Part shown: positions 58,085-64,000 of the stretch, piece by piece | How the letters are laid out: every line of letters begins with the position of its first letter | Position numbering within the stretch: the first letter of the stretch is position 1 | NCBI GenBank assembly: GCA_022393335.1 | Contig: JAJEKB010020254.1 | Location: 45,559-109,558, forward strand | Origin: Macrotrachela quadricornifera | Lineage: Eukaryota > Rotifera > Eurotatoria > Philodinida > Philodinidae | Length of the DNA: 64,000 bases | Reading direction: 5' to 3' | Translations under genes and position numbers: made by a program | Notes under the pieces: model-generated | Seen by the model: the letters and a program-made list of their open reading frames with translations, nothing else | What the model was told of the DNA's origin: nothing | Database searches by the model: none

Positions 58085-61000
58085 AGTGCTCATCCTACGG
58101 ATTCGCTGACCCTTTTCTGAAAGAAAATTTAGTATGATTATCATTCAAAATAATTTTCATTTGAATTATCTTATATCTCAATCCCCTTGATTGCATGAAA
58201 GCTACGAGACAAACATCCACTCTAGCAATGATCGTTTTATAGAAATATTCCTATATAGATTCATATATAAATGACACGTAAATCTCAAATTCGAATTCTT
58301 TGTCTTCGATTGAGATTGATCATGTCTAGCACAGATATCTGACCATATTCACTGCTTTGGGACGTCATATTTTCTAATCCTAAACTCTGTCTTATTTGAA
58401 CAAAACGGAGAGACAAATATTCATGTCTTTCTAAGCACAATATTTATCGCTAGACGACTGTTTCTTTAAGAAAATGGAATTAGATACGGTTCAAATGTTT
58501 CAGTTTGCTCATCAAGTTCAGTAGCACGATCACGTGGCAATCACTCCAACCACAATCCCATAAAAAAATATCTTTTTCCAAATTAGAGAATTTGTGACAG
58601 CTTCTTAAAGTTTAAGGACGACACAACTGCATATCTGTTCCTGCTTACGTTACACTAAGCAAATAATACTACGTTAGTATTCACAATTCCTTTACTGGAT
58701 ATGCTCTGTTACATAAAGTGTCTAATAAAAAACTATTCTTCCTCGAGAATCGAGTTATCTGAGAATCTATTAAAGTACTCCAAATCTCACTTATTGCACT
58801 TATGATAAACTTTTTCAATCAACGACTAGTCGTTTGTCGGCCTCTCTTCCGTCGGCCACTCACGACTAGCCGTTTCCATGTAAGCTTTACTTTTCTGTCT
58901 GTCATCTGTTACATTAGGATTCTCATGCGCACAAAAGTAGCTAACTCATAAAATATCGATACGCAATCCGAAACTTCCAACACCCAGATAACATCGTGTA
59001 GTTTTCATCAGTTTTCAATTTCTCTTATATTTTCACTAGATGATATTTTGCCGGATTCGTTATCAGATAAGGTTAATTAGGTTCTTTGGAAAATCCACTT
59101 ATATTAATGGACTCTTGTCTCAAAATTATGCTTTGAAATGACGTTCTAAGTCAACGTCGCTACATCCTTCAATATTAGTTTAGGTTTGAAATGAATAGAT
59201 CAGCTCGTTTGAATTCCTCTCAAAAAGTTACTGAACATTTGTTGATACATTCACTAAGGAACTAAAAAACGAAAACTCTTCGAAAACTGCTAACAATAGA
59301 GTACATTACATTGTCATCTAGGAAAATCTTTGTTTATTGTGAATGTTATTTTAAGATTAAGATCTACGAAGACTCAACAACACGACATCAAGCACCCACT
59401 TCGTTTTCTTACATACCTCTGTATAAATCTTATCCAAAACTCTGATGTATAGTAATGTACAAAGAGAAATGTTTCTATTAGAATCAACGCCAAACATGGA
59501 TTCACGACCCTCGACTATTCCTAACTAAAGCTTAAAATAATAAGGAGTTTATTAAAAAAGTTAAGAAATAGATTAAAACAGCTGTTATTCACTGCGAATT
59601 TGCATTTTCTGTACTTGACAACGGTGAGTCAAGTTTTATGAAAAACTATGATTTATTCATTTACCATTAATTAATAACTAAAAACATTGAAAAACTAACA
59701 TCAGACTTGGCTTCCCCATAGTAAATTATCTTTGGTAACTTTTTACTGGAGGCAGTTCATGTTATTTATTATTATTTATCTGGTAAAACCCATTCAGTCT
59801 TGATTCATCGATCTTCTGTTATCTTGAATCAAAATTTTTAAGAAAAATAAAAAAATGAACTATGAATTATTTTATTTACTTATTATTGACCGCAAACTTG
59901 ACTCGACATTCGAATTCTATATCTTCGACAAACTTTTTTAGGGTTTTCCTATAGAACATTACAAGTTTTAAATATTAATATAGACGACACTACTTTCTGA
60001 TTGGGATAAATACACAAACATACCGACAAACTTTAGAAACAAGCGTACCTGTAAAACTACAAACTTATTTTATGCTTTGTGAACCCTTCTTCAGTCCGGG
60101 AAATAAATCGTTATTTCTTTAGAAAAAAACATTCTGTAATCAAAAACTCCTTTCAAATTTAAAAAAAAACTAATGCTATTGATCGATCTCTTGATCTAGA
60201 CAATCTTTGATCAAACTTTATAAAAAAAACTCGTTTTTTCGTAGTCTTTTTTTTACAAACAAGTACGCTCGTCAAAGATGACTCAATTAACCCTCGACTG
60301 AATTCATTCTATCTATTTCGACAATTATTGATAGATAAATGGTCGACAAATGTGACGCTGTAGCCAACTCAGTCTGAACGAATTTCCCACATTTCATGAT
60401 TTCTAAAACCAAAACTATCAAACTTAAATACGAAAAATATCAAGCACTCATGATTTTCTCACCATAGATAACATTTTTTGACTTTTCTGATGCATCGATA
60501 GAGTATGGACATGAGTCGCCTGGACTTAAGTTTAACTGGAGTTCATAATAAAAAACTGAGACAAAACGTAACGTTCCATCGATTTCAGCAAAGTTACTTT
60601 GGCCTGACTTTGTATCCTGAGCAAGCATACACACACTGAATTATGTTTTTCATATGACTCTCCTCTCCAATCAAGAAAACAGGAATACAACATTTCGCCC
60701 CAACTTTTCATTGGGATTTTCCGTAGCATTTATTCGTTACGATCTCCTGATATAAGAAAAAACACATAATGTTCGAAACTAAGTGAACAGAAATTTGGAA
60801 TGACAACGAGCAAATAGTAGCATATTAGGATTCAGAAGCTCTTTAATGAATAGATCCTTTTGACGTCAAATGTCTAACAAAGATTTATTTTACCTGATGA
60901 ATCGAATCATTCACCATTTTATCAAAGTTCCTCAACTTTCATGTATTGTACTTACGATAAAGCTTTTAAATCAATGTCTAGTCGTTCGCCGGCCTCCCTC

Positions 61001-61545
61001 CGATCGGTAGAGAGCTGCGGAGTCCACTTTTTTTTATTCCGATTCCAACTCCGACTCCGAAAAATTCCGAAAAGTTTTTTTATACAGAAATCTTTTCAGA
61101 ATAATGTTTTTTTTTCAAGTAGACCATTAATTTGAATGTCTTGGTTATATTATTTTTATTTCTTGAAATTTATTTATGAAATAAAAAGTATGTTCCATGT
61201 ATTATTAACGAAACTTTATAAATAACCTTCGTTTTGAGAAAGAAACAATCAAATTTATTTGTCTTGTAATCGGACTCCGATATTAACTCTGGAAAATCCT
61301 TCTTTTTAGTTCCGACTCCGAAAACTATTCTTTCACGATTCCCATTCCAGCTCCGACTCCGAAAATTTTCAAATTGTCAATTCCGATTCCAACTCCGACT
61401 CCGTCGAAATCGGATTTCGGAGGGCAGTGCAGTACTCTACTGGTCGACCACTCACCCCTAGTTGTTTGCATATTTAACGCCATTATATCGATTGATATTA
61501 GGTCAACTTCGAAGTTAATGGATGCATCTCGTTTAAATTCTGGCA
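58085..61545 (-). repeat. Right arm of the long inverted repeat (about 3.5 kb)
   Basis: Reverse-complement partner of 46310-49198. The inner end at 58085 (complement of GCGAATCCGTAGGATGAGCA) matches 49170-49195 and the partial copy ending near 7072. It is longer than the left arm because a GACTCCG-rich element sits inside it (60995-61455). Homology resumes at 61455-61540 and stops just before the MULE terminus at 61551. Confidence 0.8.
60995..61455. mobile_element. GACTCCG-rich non-autonomous insertion with short TIRs
   Basis: Present in the right arm and absent from the corresponding left-arm site near 46385. Ends are similar in inverted orientation: CGGTAGAGAGCTGCGGAGTC near 61005 and GCAGTGCAGTACTCTACTGG near 61427. 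The interior has many (A)ACTCCG(A) hexamers (TTCCAACTCCGACTCCGAAA at both sides). No open frame. Confidence 0.6.
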
Positions 61546-61550
61546 CTATA

Positions 61551-63811
61551 TCAATTCGTCGCCGCTCAATTCGTCGCATTCAATTCGTCGCAATCAATTC
61601 GTCGCATAACAATTCGTCGCATATTCAATTAGTCGCATATACAATTCGTCGCGTATTCAATTAGTCGCATAAGACGTCGTCGTGTGCTTCTCTCTCTCTC
61701 TCTGTGATAATTGCTTTTTCGACCTTCAATTTTTAAAAAAGAATAATTAATAAATAAAGATACTAAAGAGATTTAAAATATTGATATTCTCAAATGGGTG
61801 ATAACCTTAGTGAATGGAACAGTATTATGTGATTGTGTCTAATTCCTAACGATATCAACAGGCTAAATCAATCAGATTTTAATTGGATTTTGTGTTCTGA
61901 TAATGAACTAGACATAAGTTTATTAACAGAGATAATTATATTGTAGTTCTGAATTATGAGACTCAAAAATATAAATAAACGTTATTCTTTGAGCAAGAGC
62001 ACTTTCGATCAATACTGTCATAAAGCTATTTTCAACTATAATCTACTAATGTCTCTTATTGAAAAACTATTATCTGAAAAAGGAAAACCAATGGTCGTAC
62101 ATGCAGGTTATATTTACACTCAAGAACGAACTACAATAACAAAACTAATTTTTCGATGTCAAAATCGAAATTGTAAAGGTAATTAACAAAGCGCTGCTTT
62201 GATCTCATCAAAAGAAATATTTTTTTTAATTAAGCTCGATGTCACACAAACTTATCAATGGATACTTTTCTTTCTCAACCAACAACACATAATCATGCAC
62301 CCAATCCAGATCGTATTCCAGTTATTAAACTTCATAATGATGTTAAGCAACGTGCTGCAACTACTGATGAACCAACAAGCTCGATTCTCCATTCTGCTTT
62401 AAGAACATTTCCGCTGTCTGCCGCTGGCCAATTACCACGGAGTGACGTTATCACACAAACAATTCGTCGACAGCGTACAACACCAGCAACTACTCCAAAT
62501 GGTCATTTACCAGAAAATTTAAGAAAAACTTATCGTGATGAAGATTTTTTATTATATGAAGATAATGAAATGATAATTTTTTTTACAAGAACTAATTTAT
62601 CACTCTTAAAACAATCAAAACATTGGTTTGCTGATGGAACGTTTAAAGTAAGTTACCGATTAAGAAATTTACATCACTAATTAACGTTCTTTTAGGTTTG
62701 CCCTGATGACTTCTATCAGTTATTTACATTACACGCTTTAATGTCATCAGTTGTTATTCCTCTTGTTTATGGTCTCTTAGTTGGTAAAAGCACTAAAGAT
62801 TACAACAGCTTCCTCAAAAAAGTTCTCGAACAAGATGACTTTGATCCAGAATCAATTCAAACTGACTTTGAAAGTGGCACAATAAAATCAATTAAAGAAT
62901 CACTTCCAAATGTCTCGCACAAAGGTACGATTTATATTAATTTCAATTTTTTATATTAATTAATGTCTCTCTTAGGTTGTCTCTTTCATTTCGGTCAAAG
63001 TGTTTGGCGGCACGTTCAAGACAACGGCTTATCGAAAAAATATCAAGAAGATAACACTTTCCGAATTAATGTTAAAAAATTAATTGCTCTTGCTTTTCTT
63101 CCTGTTAATGATATCATCAAAGGATTTGATATGGTGGCTGCCGAATTCGATGATGATGATGATACCGAAAATTTACTTAATTACTTTGAAAAAACTTGGA
63201 TAGGTGAACCAAAAAGAAGAGGTAAAATTTTAATATTTAAATTAATTCTCTAAATGTACTTTTACATAGGAGTTGGACGAAAAAAACCATTATTTGATTA
63301 CAAATTATGGAATATTTATGATCGCGTCATTGCAAATCTTCCTCGTTCCAACAACGCTGTCGAAGGATGGCACAACGCATTTGCCACTCGTGTTGCTATC
63401 TCTCATCCAACAGTGGCTAAATTAACTGAAAAAATTCGTCTAGAGCAATCAAAATTTGAAATTGATATTGCTCAAATTCTTCAAGGTCATGAACCGAAGC
63501 CAAAAAAAGCTTGTTATCGTAAGCGTGACGAGCTCATTTCACGTTTGGTTCTTGGTTATGACCAATTACAAATTGATCAATACTTAAAAAACATTTCTCC
63601 TAATATTTCATTGTAAATTAAATCAATTTTCTCACTTTTATTTCATTCTGTATGTTCACAATTTTTCAATAAAAATTCTAAACTAATTAACACTTATCTC
63701 TCTTTCTCTCATAAGAGAGAAGCATGCGATGAATTGAATATGCGACGAATTGTTATGCGACGAATTGATTGCGACGAATTGAATGCGACGAATTGAGCGG
63801 CGACGAATTGA
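61551..63811 (+). mobile_element. Complete MULE/FLYWCH-type DNA transposon
   Basis: Terminal inverted repeats of 80 bp (61551-61630 and 63732-63811) are identical. They consist of tandem CAATTCGTCGC units with 2-4-nt spacers; about eight units stand at the left and six at the right. The element is 2261 bp and contains one spliced transposase gene. I found no matching 8-10-bp target duplication in the flanks (GGCACTATA against CTGTCCACC). Identical TIRs and an open gene suggest recent activity. Confidence 0.9.
61956..63616 (+). CDS. MULE transposase with N-terminal FLYWCH zinc finger
   Basis: Five exons (61956-62178, 62235-62647, 62696-62924, 62976-63221 and 63270-63616) join in frame to 485 residues. 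The FLYWCH finger is KPMVVHAGYIYTQER, then LIFRCQNRNCKA-RCHTN, then the His pair in TTHNHAP. The MULE-type catalytic region begins at KHWFADGTFKV (first Asp). IQTDFES holds the second Asp, and HKGCLFHFGQSVWRHV is the CLFHF-type motif common to this family. NAVEGWHNAF near the end is the other family hallmark and a candidate for part of the third acidic site. The protein should bind the CAATTCGTCGC-repeat termini and catalyse excision and insertion. No stop or frameshift was seen. Confidence 0.9.
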
Positions 63812-64000
63812 CTGTCCACCGATTTTAGATGATCAATTGCTCGATCGAAGTTCCATCGTTTCAGTGGAAATTTTTTCTTTTCTTTTTATTGTTATTCTTG
63901 TCGTTATTTTTATTTTTTAATAAAAAAATTTCAAAAAAAAATACCATTTTAAAGAAGATGTTCAGATGTTCAATCATGGTTCAATGCTCTTGGTTTTTTT
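63812..64000. other. Window end; nothing recognised
   Basis: AT-rich DNA right of the MULE terminus, with no supported feature. Confidence 0.4.

Noticed and set aside
61374..61664. 96-codon frame crossing the GACTCCG element and the MULE terminus
   Set aside because: It spans the junction of two unrelated elements and so cannot be an ancestral gene.
61551..61680. Regularly spaced CAATTCGTCGC repeats as a CRISPR-like array
   Set aside because: Units are 11 bp with 2-4-nt spacers, are mirrored at the other end of a transposon, and the genome is eukaryotic.

Overview
This window is AT-rich eukaryotic DNA. The genes have short GT-AG introns (many about 45-70 nt) and are separated by long AT-rich spacers. 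Three features together point to a bdelloid rotifer (Adineta/Rotaria-like): ADP-ribosyltransferase genes fused to TPRs, NHL-repeat genes, and a large LDLa/EGF/7TM receptor in a single exon, all mixed with degraded hAT, mariner and MULE elements. The taxon is inferred from gene content; there is no rRNA or mitochondrial marker here. I saw no rRNA gene, convincing tRNA gene or CRISPR array.

Layout, left to right. 1-3.4 kb is gene-poor. 3.45-5.25 kb is an NHL-repeat gene unit, ended abruptly by the edge of a degraded hAT element (5.25-6.3 kb). 6.4-7.9 kb holds repeats, including a 796-bp foldback element. 8.48-9.77 kb is a six-exon secreted Cu/Zn superoxide dismutase with an extra Cys-rich C-terminal domain. 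10.9-11.2 kb is an orphan His-rich exon. 12.7-15.1 kb is degenerate repeats. 16.7-21.5 kb is a 1592-residue receptor. 22.6-23.2 kb is a VOC-fold protein. 24.07-25.16 kb is a dead mariner with recognisable ends. 25.4-26.5 kb is an Mpv17/PMP22-family gene. 27.2-34.3 kb is a 19-exon gene for a roughly 2010-residue protein with an N-terminal Zn-type cluster, a PIN/FEN-like nuclease-type region and a C-terminal CXC (tesmin/TSO1-type) cluster. 36.6-38.5 kb is a broken ART-TPR gene. 41.75-42.9 kb is a yellow/MRJP-type gene. 43.5-46.3 kb holds foldback elements and a degenerate repeat array.

From 46.3 to 61.5 kb, two long inverted-repeat arms (about 2.9 and 3.5 kb) enclose a second NHL unit (inverted relative to the first), a mariner relic, a MITE, an intact ART-TPR gene and a pseudogene. 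61.55-63.81 kb is an apparently complete MULE/FLYWCH transposon with 80-bp perfect terminal inverted repeats.

The genes do not form an obvious pathway. The region looks like an accessory, transposon-rich locus with duplicated and decaying copies of expanded families. The most interesting item is the PIN-like/CXC gene, which reads open through 19 predicted exons. I recognise it as a multicopy, functionally uncharacterised family of invertebrate genomes.
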